Origin: an uncultured Limosilactobacillus sp.
GTDB taxonomy: Bacteria; Bacillota; Bacilli; Lactobacillales; Lactobacillaceae
Direction of reading: 5' to 3'
DNA length: 58,298 nt
Assembly: GCF_934202235.1 (NCBI RefSeq)
Contig: NZ_CAKPXS010000003.1
Span: forward strand, 1-58,298
A program made the translations under genes and the position numbers. The notes beneath the pieces are model-generated. The model was not told the DNA's origin. It searched no databases and worked only from the letters and a program-made list of their open reading frames with translations. Of the stretch, positions 51,155 through 58,298 are shown in pieces. Position 1 is the first letter of the stretch. Each line of letters opens with the position of its first letter.

Positions 51155-53140
51155 TTGGCTTACTTAACGTTAACAAACATTAGGAAATCGTATTTCCTGG
51201 GAAATAATGAATTTCCGGTTTTAAAAGGAATTAACCTTTCTTTTAATCCGGGAGAATTTGTCTCCATTCTTGGTGAATCTGGTGGGGGCAAGACCACGTT
51301 AATGAACATTATTGGAGGCCTTGACCGACAATTTGACGGTCAAGTTGTTGTTGATGGCAAGGCCTTAGACCATCGTCAGGAGCGGATGATGGACCAATAC
51401 CGGCGGGAAACAGTTGGCTATATTTACCAGGCCTATAACTTGATTCCCCACCTGACGGTTTTAGATAACGTCCAGATGTCATTGGACATGACGACGTTGA
51501 GTGCCGGTGAACGAAAGGCACGGGCACTAAGACTGCTAGAAAAGGTTGGCTTAGGTGACCAGGTCACCAAATACCCTCGGCAGTTGTCCGGCGGCCAGAA
51601 ACAGCGGGTGGCCATCGCTCGCGCACTGGCGGCGGACCCGAAGATTATTATTGCCGATGAGCCGACCGGGGCACTAGATGCCGAAAATACCCAGGAAGTC
51701 CTTGAGTTATTAGACGAAATTGCCAAGGATGGTAAGCTGGTGATTGCCGTTACCCACTCGCAGGCAGTGGCTAAGTACGGGACCCGCATTGTCCACTTGG
51801 ACAATGGACAAGTCGCCGGTGATAACCAACTTCGGCCGCCATACCCGTTGCCGACTGACAATGTTCATCTTCAATCACGGGTACTACCGGCAGCCGCCAG
51901 TTACCGGACGGCTTTCAAACACTTCCGCTATAATTTTTGGCGTAATTCGTTGATTATTCTGGGGACGGCCATTGGGATCTTCGCAGTGTTGTTGTTTACA
52001 GCGCTCGGGCGGGGCGTGAATGGCTTTATTAATGACCAGATCAATAGCCTTGTGAATCCGCGGGTAATTACCGTGCAACGAAACACGACTGGCAAAAAGA
52101 TGACGATGCAGCAAATGCAGGATACGACGCAAAACTACGTCAGTGACCCACAGACGATGCTGATTAACCAGCAAGAGGTCAACCGTTTGCGCAAACTGAA
52201 AAACGTGACGGATGTTGAACCGGGCTATATTATTACCATGGCGCGCTTTAAGAAGGGCGACAAGTCGGTAAGTGCGACCCACGTCGATACTTGGGGTAAG
52301 TCCGAGAGTGACCATGTTATCAAGCAGGGCCATAAGCCAGGTAAGGGTGAACTTGTCTTGGACCGGAAGACGGCGGAAAGCTTAACAAGCGTCACCAAAT
52401 ACCGGACGTTGCTTGGCAAGAAAGTGCGGATGGAATTCAACTGGCTGAAACCAGACGGCACTCCCGTCCAGATCACACTGAACTTGAAGGTTGTTGGCTT
52501 CACCAACGGAAGTAGCGGGATGGGGATTTCTGCCAGCTCCTACCGCACTTACCGGGATGCTTTCCGGGCCGCCGGGGCCGAAACTAGTCCGAATACAGTA
52601 GCGGTTAGTGTGGCTAAGCTGGACCAAGTTAATGGTGTTGCTGATAAGATCAATAACTTGAAGGGTGCCGACGGGAAGTACATCCTTGGCGGAATCACGG
52701 TTGGCTCAATTCTTAAGACCGTTAATAACTACGTCAAGGTTGCCTCAACAGTTTTGTCGGCAATCGCGGGAATTTCACTTCTGGTCTCCGCACTGATGAT
52801 TATTGTGACGATGTATATGTCAGTAGCCGAACGGACCAAGGAAATTGGTATTTTACGGGCACTTGGTGAACGGCGAAAAGATATTCGGCGCTTATTTACC
52901 TCAGAGTCAATTATTATTGGCCTTTGTTCAGCAATCCTGGCTGAGGTGATTGCCTTTATTGCGGCACTCTTCTTGAACCGGGCACTTTACCGGATCGTGA
53001 AATACAATATGGTTCAATTGAGTTGGGAAACTGTTGTGATGGGCTTTGCGATTGCCATCATTATTTCCTTTGTGGCTGCCCTGCTACCGGCAAGACGGGC
53101 TGCCCGCCTGAACCCAATTGAAGCACTAGCGGGAGAATAG
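51155..53140 (+). CDS. Fused ABC transporter ATPase-permease (MacB-like)
   Basis: A 661-residue fusion. Residues 1-225 are an ATPase with GESGGGKTTLMNIIGG, LSGGQKQRVAIARAL and IIADEPTGALDAEN. After about residue 245 comes a MacB/FtsX-type permease with one helix (IILGTAIGIFAVLLF), a large outside domain, and three C-terminal helices around MYMSVAERTKEIGILRALGERRKDIRR. The fusion replaces the separate ATPase and permease of most Gram-positive systems. It may export peptides or envelope compounds. Start TTG 51155 follows a GAGG site. An extended -10 (TGG-TATGAT) is the likely promoter. Confidence 0.88.
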   Translation: MAYLTLTNIRKSYFLGNNEFPVLKGINLSFNPGEFVSILGESGGGKTTLMNIIGGLDRQFDGQVVVDGKALDHRQERMMDQYRRETVGYIYQAYNLIPHLTVLDNVQMSLDMTTLSAGERKARALRLLEKVGLGDQVTKYPRQLSGGQKQRVAIARALAADPKIIIADEPTGALDAENTQEVLELLDEIAKDGKLVIAVTHSQAVAKYGTRIVHLDNGQVAGDNQLRPPYPLPTDNVHLQSRVLPAAASYRTAFKHFRYNFWRNSLIILGTAIGIFAVLLFTALGRGVNGFINDQINSLVNPRVITVQRNTTGKKMTMQQMQDTTQNYVSDPQTMLINQQEVNRLRKLKNVTDVEPGYIITMARFKKGDKSVSATHVDTWGKSESDHVIKQGHKPGKGELVLDRKTAESLTSVTKYRTLLGKKVRMEFNWLKPDGTPVQITLNLKVVGFTNGSSGMGISASSYRTYRDAFRAAGAETSPNTVAVSVAKLDQVNGVADKINNLKGADGKYILGGITVGSILKTVNNYVKVASTVLSAIAGISLLVSALMIIVTMYMSVAERTKEIGILRALGERRKDIRRLFTSESIIIGLCSAILAEVIAFIAALFLNRALYRIVKYNMVQLSWETVVMGFAIAIIISFVAALLPARRAARLNPIEALAGE

Positions 53141-53143
53141 GAA

Positions 53144-53174
53144 AAAGGGCGACCATTAGGGATAGTCGCCCTTG
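53144..53174 (+). terminator. Terminator after the ABC gene
   Basis: AAGGGCGAC / GTCGCCCTT stem with an 11-nt loop just after the stop. T-tract weak. Confidence 0.65.
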
Positions 53175-53185
53175 CAGAGCTAAAC

Positions 53186-53234
53186 TGGCAAAAAGCTGAT
53201 GAATGGGGTATAGTATTAATGTATTAATATCCAC
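53186..53234 (+). promoter_or_regulatory. argR promoter and AT-rich possible ARG box
   Basis: TGGCAA (53186-53191) and TATAGT (53209-53214) with 17-bp spacing. GTATTAATGTATTAATATC overlaps and follows the -10, like the AT-rich palindromes bound by ArgR; autoregulation is plausible. Confidence 0.5.
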
Positions 53235-53255
53235 TGATTATAAGGAGTATGCGCC

Positions 53256-53717
53256 ATGGACCGCAAAGCACGCCGCAAGTTAATTCTTCATCTTATCCAA
53301 GAACAACCGGTTTCTACCCAGGACCAGTTGCTTACCCTCTTAAGCGAACAAGGGGTCAGTGCCACCCAGGCGACCATTTCGCGGGATATCCACGCGCTCA
53401 ACATTGTGAAGGCGACTAATAATGGTCAAACCCGTTATACCCAGTTGCGCAATGAAGGGCAGGGCCAGAATGAGGAATTATTCGCTGCCATTCATGATAA
53501 CGTGGAAGAAGTTTCGACCGTTCAATTTATCAATGTTTTGAAAACAACACCTGATTCTAGCTATGCGACTGTCTTAGCGGGGCTTTTTGACGATGCTAAA
53601 CTTCCGCAGGTTGCGGGGACGGTTGCGGGTAACGATACGTTAATTATTATCTGCCACTCCCCAGCAGCAGCTGAAGCCATTGAACGGCTGGTTAATGACC
53701 ACCGTCGTGACTTTTAA
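53256..53717 (+). CDS. argR: Arginine repressor family regulator
   Basis: A 153-residue ArgR/AhrC protein. The N-terminal winged helix (LLSEQGVSATQATISRDIHAL) and C-terminal arginine-binding/hexamerisation domain (VAGTVAGNDTLIIICHS) are both present. It controls arginine synthesis or the deiminase pathway; no arginine genes are in this window. ATG 53256 follows AAGGAGTATGCGCC. Lactobacilli often have two ArgR paralogues that work together. Confidence 0.93.
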   Translation: MDRKARRKLILHLIQEQPVSTQDQLLTLLSEQGVSATQATISRDIHALNIVKATNNGQTRYTQLRNEGQGQNEELFAAIHDNVEEVSTVQFINVLKTTPDSSYATVLAGLFDDAKLPQVAGTVAGNDTLIIICHSPAAAEAIERLVNDHRRDF

Positions 53718-53745
53718 ACTGATAAGAAAGTCTTCTAAACAGATC

Positions 53746-53782
53746 AAAAGGGCGGCTGGATCGCGTGTCCAGTCGCCCTTTT
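53746..53782. terminator. Bidirectional terminator between argR and arsR
   Basis: AAAAGGGCGGCTGGA / TCCAGTCGCCCTTTT stem, with T-rich ends on both strands. Confidence 0.88.
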
Positions 53783-53783
53783 C

Positions 53784-54089
53784 CTATACCAGTTGTTCGG
53801 CATGACTAATGATATCTGCAATCAACGTCATCGCCTGAGGATTTTTTAAATGATACATGACGACCTTTCCCTTGCGGGTGTGGCCGACTAAATTATAACG
53901 CCGCAGCTGTTGGAGTTGGTGGGAGACAGCTGACTGTTCCCAGTTGAGCTCCTTACTGATCTCGGAGACGCTCATTGAATGTTGCAAGAGCATGAATAAT
54001 AAACGGAGCCGTTTCGGGTGGCCAAGCATTTTGAAAACCTGGCTAATCGCCTTGAGCTCTTCTGTATCGACTGACTGAAAATTTCTCAC
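53784..54089 (-). CDS. ArsR/SmtB-family regulator
   Basis: A 101-residue winged-helix protein. The DNA-reading helix is SEISKELNWEQSAVSHQLQQLR, followed by a beta-wing (VGHTRKGKVVMYHLKNP). The metal motif ELCVCDL of ArsR/CadC is absent. The C-terminal helix has HAEQLV but lacks the Asp of CzrA-type zinc sites, so the effector (zinc, another metal or none) is open. It is monocistronic with no obvious target next to it. Confidence 0.85.
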   Translation of the reverse strand: MRNFQSVDTEELKAISQVFKMLGHPKRLRLLFMLLQHSMSVSEISKELNWEQSAVSHQLQQLRRYNLVGHTRKGKVVMYHLKNPQAMTLIADIISHAEQLV

Positions 54090-54188
54090 GACGACCCCTA
54101 CTTTCTTTAATTTTGATTGCTCTTAGCTTATGCTTTTTGTTATTGAAAAACAAGTCTTGAAGCATCTTCCAAATAGTGCTAAGTACTC

Positions 54189-54219
54189 AAAAAGGACGGG
54201 AGAAACGCCCGTCCTTTTT
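54189..54219 (-). terminator. Terminator of the LysM/GH73 gene
   Basis: AAAAAGGACGGG / CCCGTCCTTTTT stem, T-rich on both strands, directly after the gene on the minus strand. Confidence 0.85.
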
Positions 54220-54246
54220 CAATTGGGGAATTGACTTTGGTGTTAA

Positions 54247-56229
54247 TTAAAGGCTTAAGCGTTGACCGACATAGATAACGTAGGGTGCGGTTAGCCCGTT
54301 CTTATTAGCGATTGCTTGCCAGTTTAAACCGTACTGGGCAGCGATCCCTGAGAGGGTATCGCCTGACTTCACCGTGTAACCACCGCGGTTGCTGGAAGAA
54401 CTGCCAGCGTAAGAAATGCTTGTTCCGCCAATTCGCAGTGTTTGGCCAACGTAAATGGCGTTCGGGTTGCTGATGCCGTTTTGGCTAGCGATTGCTTGGT
54501 AGCTCGTTCCGTACTTAGCAGCGATCCCGGAAAGGGTGTCGCCAGCTTGAACGGTGTAAGTACCATTGCTGCTGTAATTGGTTGATGACTGAGAAACATT
54601 TGCGCTAGCGTTACCGCTGATCCGCAAAGTTTGACCGACAACAATCATGTTCGGGTTACTAATGTGATTGAGGCTAGCAATTGCTTGGTAGCTCGTCCCA
54701 AACTTCGCAGCGATCCCAGAAAGGGTGTCACCAGCTTGGATGGTGTAAGTTCCGTTACCGCTGTTGCTGTGGTTAACGGGAGCTGATGGTTGCGAACCAC
54801 CGCGGATCTGGAGAGTTTGACCCACGTAGATCTGGTTGGGGTTGCTTAAGTGATTAAGACTCGCCAGGTATTGGTAGTTGGTCCCGAACTGCGCGGCAAT
54901 GCCGGAAAGGGTGTCACCAGACTGAACGGTGTATGTTTCACCAGCCGTTGCGGTGCTGTGTGAAGCAGACGACTGGTTATTGCTGCTGGTATTAGTTGAA
55001 CCGGCGTGTAACAGTAGGCGTTGACCAACGTAAATCATGTTCGGGTTGCTCAGGCCGTTGAGGTTGGCCAGGGTGTTAACCGTGGTGTTGTATGAACTAG
55101 CGATCCCAGAAAGGGTGTCGCCTGATTGAACGGTGTAGTACTGAGAACCACTCTGGTTATAAGTGTTGTCACTCGTCCCGTTGTTGTTCTTATTAATAAT
55201 GACCTGGTGTCCGGAGAAGGCGACCGAATCCAGTTGAGTCAGACCATTTTCCTGAACTAACTGAATCAGTAACCGTGCGTAGGACGGATCCGTAGCGTAA
55301 CCGTCTTGGTGGAGCTTGTTGGCAACACTGATGTAGTTGGTGTCCCCGAGCAAGTTGCGGTAACGGCTGTTAACGTAGAGGAAGTTCCCGTGGTCTTCAA
55401 CGGATTCTGAGTTGTTAGCGTAGGCCCGGAAGTTGTCATTAATATAAACGGACTGGCCGTTGTAAACTTCGCGGGTTGGCATATTAACGTAGTGGCCATT
55501 GTAACTACCCTTAATCCCAAAGAGGTTGTGGGCACGAGTGGACAGTGTAGATGATCCCCAGCCGCTTTCTAGGATAGCTTGGGCAACAGTGATTGACGGC
55601 AAAACGCCATACTTGTTCCAACCCTGGATAGCACCAGGGGCAACACTTTGGATGAAGTTCTGGCAACGTTGGTTGTTACTGAAGTGTAACGAGTTCAAGT
55701 TAACTTGTTCTGGAGCAGCGGCAACCTGAACGTAAGCCCGTTCTGCCTGACGTGGTTGAGCAGTGGTCTTATTTTCAGCAAGTTGTGCAGTATTAACTGG
55801 TTGCTGGTTAGCCACTTGACGGAATGAAACAGTGGTGACCTTGTTAGCCTGTTGATCAGCAGCTGGTTGCTGTTGGTCGTCCTGCTTATCAGTCGGAGTT
55901 GCTTCCTGCTGTTGTTGGTTAGTTGTAGCTTGTTCCTTGTTCTGCTGGTCAGTTGCAGCCTGCTTTTCTTCTTGTGGCTGGTTAGCAGCTACTTGCTGGT
56001 CGTCCTTCGTGGTGCTGGACTTGAGTGTAGTTTCGTCCTGGTTAGTACCATTAGCGGTCTTGCTGGCGTCAGCATCGTGGTTGCTATCATTTTGGTTATT
56101 GCTATCAGCGTGTGCAACGTGCCCGCCGGCAGTTAACAATGCCAGCGCAGTTACACCAGCAACGACCCACTTGCGGCCACTCTTGTACATCTTGTAGTGA
56201 AGCTTTGAATCGTATTCTGGTTCCTTCAT
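54247..56229 (-). CDS. Secreted GH73 glucosaminidase with five LysM domains
   Basis: A cell-wall hydrolase of about 660 residues. It has a KxYKxGKxW-type signal peptide (YKMYKSGRKWVVAGV) with cleavage near AHADS. A long Gln/Thr/Asp-rich linker follows (to about residue 170), then a GH73 N-acetylglucosaminidase domain (PSITVAQAILESGWGSS, with the catalytic Glu, and FGIKGSYNGHYV). Five C-terminal LysM repeats of the YTVQSGDTLSGIAA type bind peptidoglycan. It probably acts in daughter-cell separation and wall turnover. ATG 56229 (AGGGGGA upstream) is chosen over the longer frame. It is highly repetitive in the LysM part. Confidence 0.93.
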   Translation of the reverse strand: MKEPEYDSKLHYKMYKSGRKWVVAGVTALALLTAGGHVAHADSNNQNDSNHDADASKTANGTNQDETTLKSSTTKDDQQVAANQPQEEKQAATDQQNKEQATTNQQQQEATPTDKQDDQQQPAADQQANKVTTVSFRQVANQQPVNTAQLAENKTTAQPRQAERAYVQVAAAPEQVNLNSLHFSNNQRCQNFIQSVAPGAIQGWNKYGVLPSITVAQAILESGWGSSTLSTRAHNLFGIKGSYNGHYVNMPTREVYNGQSVYINDNFRAYANNSESVEDHGNFLYVNSRYRNLLGDTNYISVANKLHQDGYATDPSYARLLIQLVQENGLTQLDSVAFSGHQVIINKNNNGTSDNTYNQSGSQYYTVQSGDTLSGIASSYNTTVNTLANLNGLSNPNMIYVGQRLLLHAGSTNTSSNNQSSASHSTATAGETYTVQSGDTLSGIAAQFGTNYQYLASLNHLSNPNQIYVGQTLQIRGGSQPSAPVNHSNSGNGTYTIQAGDTLSGIAAKFGTSYQAIASLNHISNPNMIVVGQTLRISGNASANVSQSSTNYSSNGTYTVQAGDTLSGIAAKYGTSYQAIASQNGISNPNAIYVGQTLRIGGTSISYAGSSSSNRGGYTVKSGDTLSGIAAQYGLNWQAIANKNGLTAPYVIYVGQRLSL

Positions 56230-56500
56230 GGTCAGTCCCCCTTGAGTGATGATTGCCGTAATCATTGGTTAAGCCAAGTTATAAAAAATCAGTAACATTT
56301 CTTAAGAAATCTTAAAAACTTAACTAGCTAAAACCTAGCATTATTTATTTCGGAGGTCAAAGAATTTTATCAACAGAAAGCATCCTCTGATCTCCAGCAA
56401 CAAAAACATTAACGCTAATAGTTTAAGAAAAGGTAATGATGAAGACAAGTAATTTTATCAACGCGAGAAAAGGCTTTATATCTTGATTACAAAAAAGCAA
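56230..56500. promoter_or_regulatory. Upstream region of the LysM/GH73 gene
   Basis: An AT-rich gap. On the minus strand TTAAGA and TATAAC (around 56300-56278) with 16-bp spacing may be the promoter. The 12-mer AATTTTATCAAC occurs twice, at 56363-56374 and 56451-56462, and could be regulatory. No gene is seen in this stretch. Confidence 0.4.
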
Positions 56501-56537
56501 AAGAAAACCGGTCAGCATCCGTGGACTGCTGACCGGT
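56498..56537 (-). terminator. Terminator after the small protein gene
   Basis: On the minus strand ACCGGTCAGCA / TGCTGACCGGT is followed by TTTCTTTTG. It separates the 56559 gene from the LysM gene. Confidence 0.85.
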
Positions 56538-56558
56538 GGTTAACCGAAATGAAGGTTA

Positions 56559-56756
56559 CTAATTATTGCTACCTTGCGATTGCATGAACTGCTCGAGCAT
56601 TGCCGCTTCTTCTGCAGTAGCCTGGCTGGAACGTGATTTGATGTCGTGAACACGCTCAACGGATAGCTGACTACCCAACGCAACTGCGTTATCCGTCAGC
56701 TCTTTTTGCCGTTCGAATTCTAAGAGTTGCGCAGCTAAATCTTGTTGGTGATCCAT
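56559..56756 (-). CDS. Small soluble protein, function unknown
   Basis: A 65-residue acidic protein predicted to be mainly alpha-helical (DLAAQLLEFERQKELTDNAVALG, then ATAEEAAMLEQFMQSQ). There is no signal peptide or membrane segment. AAAGGGGA precedes the start; ATG 56756 or TTG 56762 could begin it. I do not recognise the family. Confidence 0.5.
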   Translation of the reverse strand: MDHQQDLAAQLLEFERQKELTDNAVALGSQLSVERVHDIKSRSSQATAEEAAMLEQFMQSQGSNN

Positions 56757-56833
56757 TATCAAGACGTCCCCTTTCATTAAAATCGCCCGCTTAAATTTAC
56801 CTGTATTGTAGTCAGGTGGCGGCTGAATGTCTA

Positions 56834-57361
56834 TTAAAAGGCTTGCACAATCTTAGCAATTCCAGTCAGCATCAGGTAAAAGGCAATCAGCCAGACAATG
56901 GAGAGCGCTGAAATTGCTGGAACCAGTAACATGAAGATTGCCAGGATGATCTGCAAAACATAAATGACAATCAAAAACCAGTAGTAACCGCGGTGAAACT
57001 GTTTGAAGACGCCGGCGACACGGATGTCACCGATCGAGTCAAACAAGAACCAAATGGCAAACATGATGGCGATGACAGTAACTCCCAGGTTACGGTTAAA
57101 GATGAAGATGAAGCCGACCAGGATGTTGATGATCCCCATGACAATTAGCCAGCCAGACTTGATGCCGAGCAGTGTTCGGACACCCTGCCTGAACCATAGC
57201 TCATAAATACCCCGGATGATAGTACCAAAAGCAACGAGCAGGGTGACGAGGTTGAGTGCCTGACCAGGATTTCTCAGAACCATGAATGATAAAATGAGCA
57301 GTAAAATACCTAGAATCAGGCTCCACCAGTCGAATCCCCGCCGACTTGAACTTTGAAACAT
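56834..57361 (-). CDS. HdeD/DUF308-family membrane protein
   Basis: About 175 residues with six hydrophobic helices. Two tandem HdeD-like three-helix units are visible (helices near WWSLILGILLLILSF and FLIVIYVLQIILAIF). In E. coli HdeD is linked to acid resistance at high cell density, and lactobacillus homologues are of unknown function. The start is ATG 57361 with AAGGAAGTG upstream. It may be transcribed with the small gene downstream (57 bp gap). Confidence 0.82.
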   Translation of the reverse strand: MFQSSSRRGFDWWSLILGILLLILSFMVLRNPGQALNLVTLLVAFGTIIRGIYELWFRQGVRTLLGIKSGWLIVMGIINILVGFIFIFNRNLGVTVIAIMFAIWFLFDSIGDIRVAGVFKQFHRGYYWFLIVIYVLQIILAIFMLLVPAISALSIVWLIAFYLMLTGIAKIVQAF

Positions 57362-57523
57362 TATCAGCACTTCCTTTGGTTATTTTCCTTAAATATATGC
57401 TATCATTAAGCTGTTTTTCAAGGAAGAACGAAAGTCTTCTCCTTTAATTAGGAAGAAGAGGGGCATTTTCTGGCTGGTTATGTCATAATGAAGACCAAGC
57501 AAGAGGAGATAGGAGTGCAGAAA

Positions 57524-58144
57524 ATGAATTGGAACTGGTTAGGCTGGTTGTTCTGGATCGGAGCAATCGCGATGTGCATTTTTACGGTGAAATACATTCG
57601 CAACCATCAACTGATGCTGATTGCCAAGACTCACCAGCGGTTCAGCAGCAAACTTTTCTGGCGGTACGTCGGCTTGACGGTCATCGCCTTGCTGTGGCTG
57701 GGCTCCATGACCTACTTGACGTTTTTCCGGGAAGTGGACGTTAATAATAGTAGGGAAGTGTCAACTTCCGAAAAGTACGCCGCCCTGCAACTGGGCAGCA
57801 CAAAGAAGGGGTTCTACTACGTTGTGGCTAACCGGAGCAAGATGGGTAAACACCCAGTTGTTTCCTATACTTACTGGACGAAAAATACCAAGTACACGAC
57901 AAATTCCCGTTATGGCTCAATTGCTGATTCTGACCACTTTATCAGCACTCAGGCGGCGGTCTACCCGTGGAACCGCAGCCGGTTAGCTAAGGAAAACGAC
58001 CGAACGGGTCACGCCTTCATGGCCGAGATGACGGTCCGTTACAAGAACACCATCCTCAACGGGCTTGGCGTACGGTGCGGACGGGTTGCTACCACCCATA
58101 CACTCCTGAGAATTCCAGGATCTAACATGATTTACCTGAAGTAA
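57524..58144 (+). CDS. Two-helix membrane protein, LVIS_2131-like
   Basis: A 206-residue protein with two N-terminal helices (LGWLFWIGAIAMCIFTVKYI and VGLTVIALLWLGSMTYLTFF), then a likely extracytoplasmic domain rich in Tyr, Ser and Thr (VVANRSKMGKHPVVSYTYW). It resembles uncharacterised lactobacillus proteins called the LVIS_2131 family; that name is from memory and uncertain. ATG 57524 has AGGAG 8 nt upstream. A rare in-frame ATG at 57488 has no site. Confidence 0.6.
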   Translation: MNWNWLGWLFWIGAIAMCIFTVKYIRNHQLMLIAKTHQRFSSKLFWRYVGLTVIALLWLGSMTYLTFFREVDVNNSREVSTSEKYAALQLGSTKKGFYYVVANRSKMGKHPVVSYTYWTKNTKYTTNSRYGSIADSDHFISTQAAVYPWNRSRLAKENDRTGHAFMAEMTVRYKNTILNGLGVRCGRVATTHTLLRIPGSNMIYLK

Positions 58145-58162
58145 TTAAGAATAGAATCGATG

Positions 58163-58195
58163 AGCGTGGCGTATTCAATGTGAGCCACGCTTTTT
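58163..58195 (+). terminator. Terminator next to parS
   Basis: AGCGTGGC / GCCACGCT stem with a 13-nt loop and TTTTT. The parS palindrome starts in the T-run. Confidence 0.85.
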
Positions 58196-58210
58196 GTTTC
58201 ACGTGAAACA
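58195..58210. promoter_or_regulatory. parS centromere site (perfect)
   Basis: TGTTTCACGTGAAACA is an exact match to the ParB-binding palindrome. It sits between a terminator and the start of the next gene. Confidence 0.92.
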
Positions 58211-58222
58211 GAGGCGAGAAAA

Positions 58223-58298
58223 TTGAGTAAAAAGGACAAGTACGAAACACACCGTTACCGGGGAATTCCGGTAGAAGCTGATGGCAACGGTGGTTACC
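58223..58298 (+). CDS. Start of an unidentified gene, cut by the window end
   Basis: From TTG 58223 (after GAGGCGAG) an open frame runs off the window: 25 residues, very hydrophilic, beginning MSKKDKYETHRYRGIPVE. I do not recognise the protein. It may be a real gene, given the ribosome binding site and the preceding terminator. Confidence 0.5.
   Translation, partial: MSKKDKYETHRYRGIPVEADGNGGY

Noticed and set aside
54247..55150. Repeated DNA that could suggest a CRISPR or tandem element
   Set aside because: The repeats are the five LysM domains of one gene, with protein-level periodicity and no conserved spacer length.

Overview
The window is a replication-origin region of a low-GC-phylum lactic acid bacterium. 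The best fit is a Limosilactobacillus-type heterofermentative lactobacillus. This rests on the gene order rpsR-ssb-rpsF-gyrA-gyrB-recF-yaaA-dnaN-dnaA-(oriC)-rpmH-rnpA-yidC-jag-mnmE-mnmG, on frequent TTG/GTG starts with strong Shine-Dalgarno sites, on a KxYKxGKxW-type signal peptide, and on a gallate-decarboxylase locus of the kind described in Lactiplantibacillus plantarum. The species is inferred, not proven. Base composition looks close to even.

Layout. 1-4502 (+): a BceRS/BceAB-like antimicrobial-peptide sensing and detoxification module whose response regulator lacks its N-terminus. 4604-14849 (-): rpsR-ssb-rpsF, gyrA, gyrB, recF, yaaA, dnaN, dnaA. oriC has two parts: DnaA boxes upstream of dnaA (about 14929-15215), and a box pair with TAG trinucleotides (DnaA-trio-like) between dnaA and dnaN (about 13395-13534). 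15357-22171 (+): rpmH, rnpA, yidC, jag, then the tRNA-modification genes mnmE, mnmG and dus. 22252-29126 (+): signal peptidase, a C1 aminopeptidase, and a likely peptidoglycan cross-bridge set (ATP-grasp D-aspartate ligase candidate, AsnB-type amidotransferase, MurE-like ligase). 29277-33028: TetR plus an MMPL exporter. 33108-39516: dipeptidase, phosphodiesterase, MFS transporters, an alkyltransferase-like protein and a MarR/DHA2 efflux pair. 39713-44800: a compact gallate/hydroxybenzoate decarboxylation locus (lpdD-like, lpdC, lpdB, transporter, LysR regulator); the regulator is frameshifted. 44947-47053 (-): thrS under a T-box. 47095-58298: a low-complexity membrane protein, mntH, an SOS-box-controlled Y-family polymerase, a MacB-like ABC protein, argR, arsR, a LysM/GH73 cell-wall hydrolase, small membrane proteins and a partial gene.

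How it fits together. Genes next to oriC run away from it with replication. The accessory genes on the far right are mixed in direction. Three parS or parS-like palindromes (6826, 34640, 58195) flank oriC, but no parA, parB, noc or rsmG is present after mnmG. The observations most worth follow-up are: (1) a threonyl-tRNA synthetase that has lost its TGS domain and all four editing-site residues; (2) the contiguous gallate locus with a broken LysR regulator; (3) the D-Asp ligase/AsnB/MurE cross-bridge cluster; (4) the DnaA-trio-like element; (5) the parS sites, one of them inside gyrA. No CRISPR array, complete prophage, tRNA or rRNA gene was seen.
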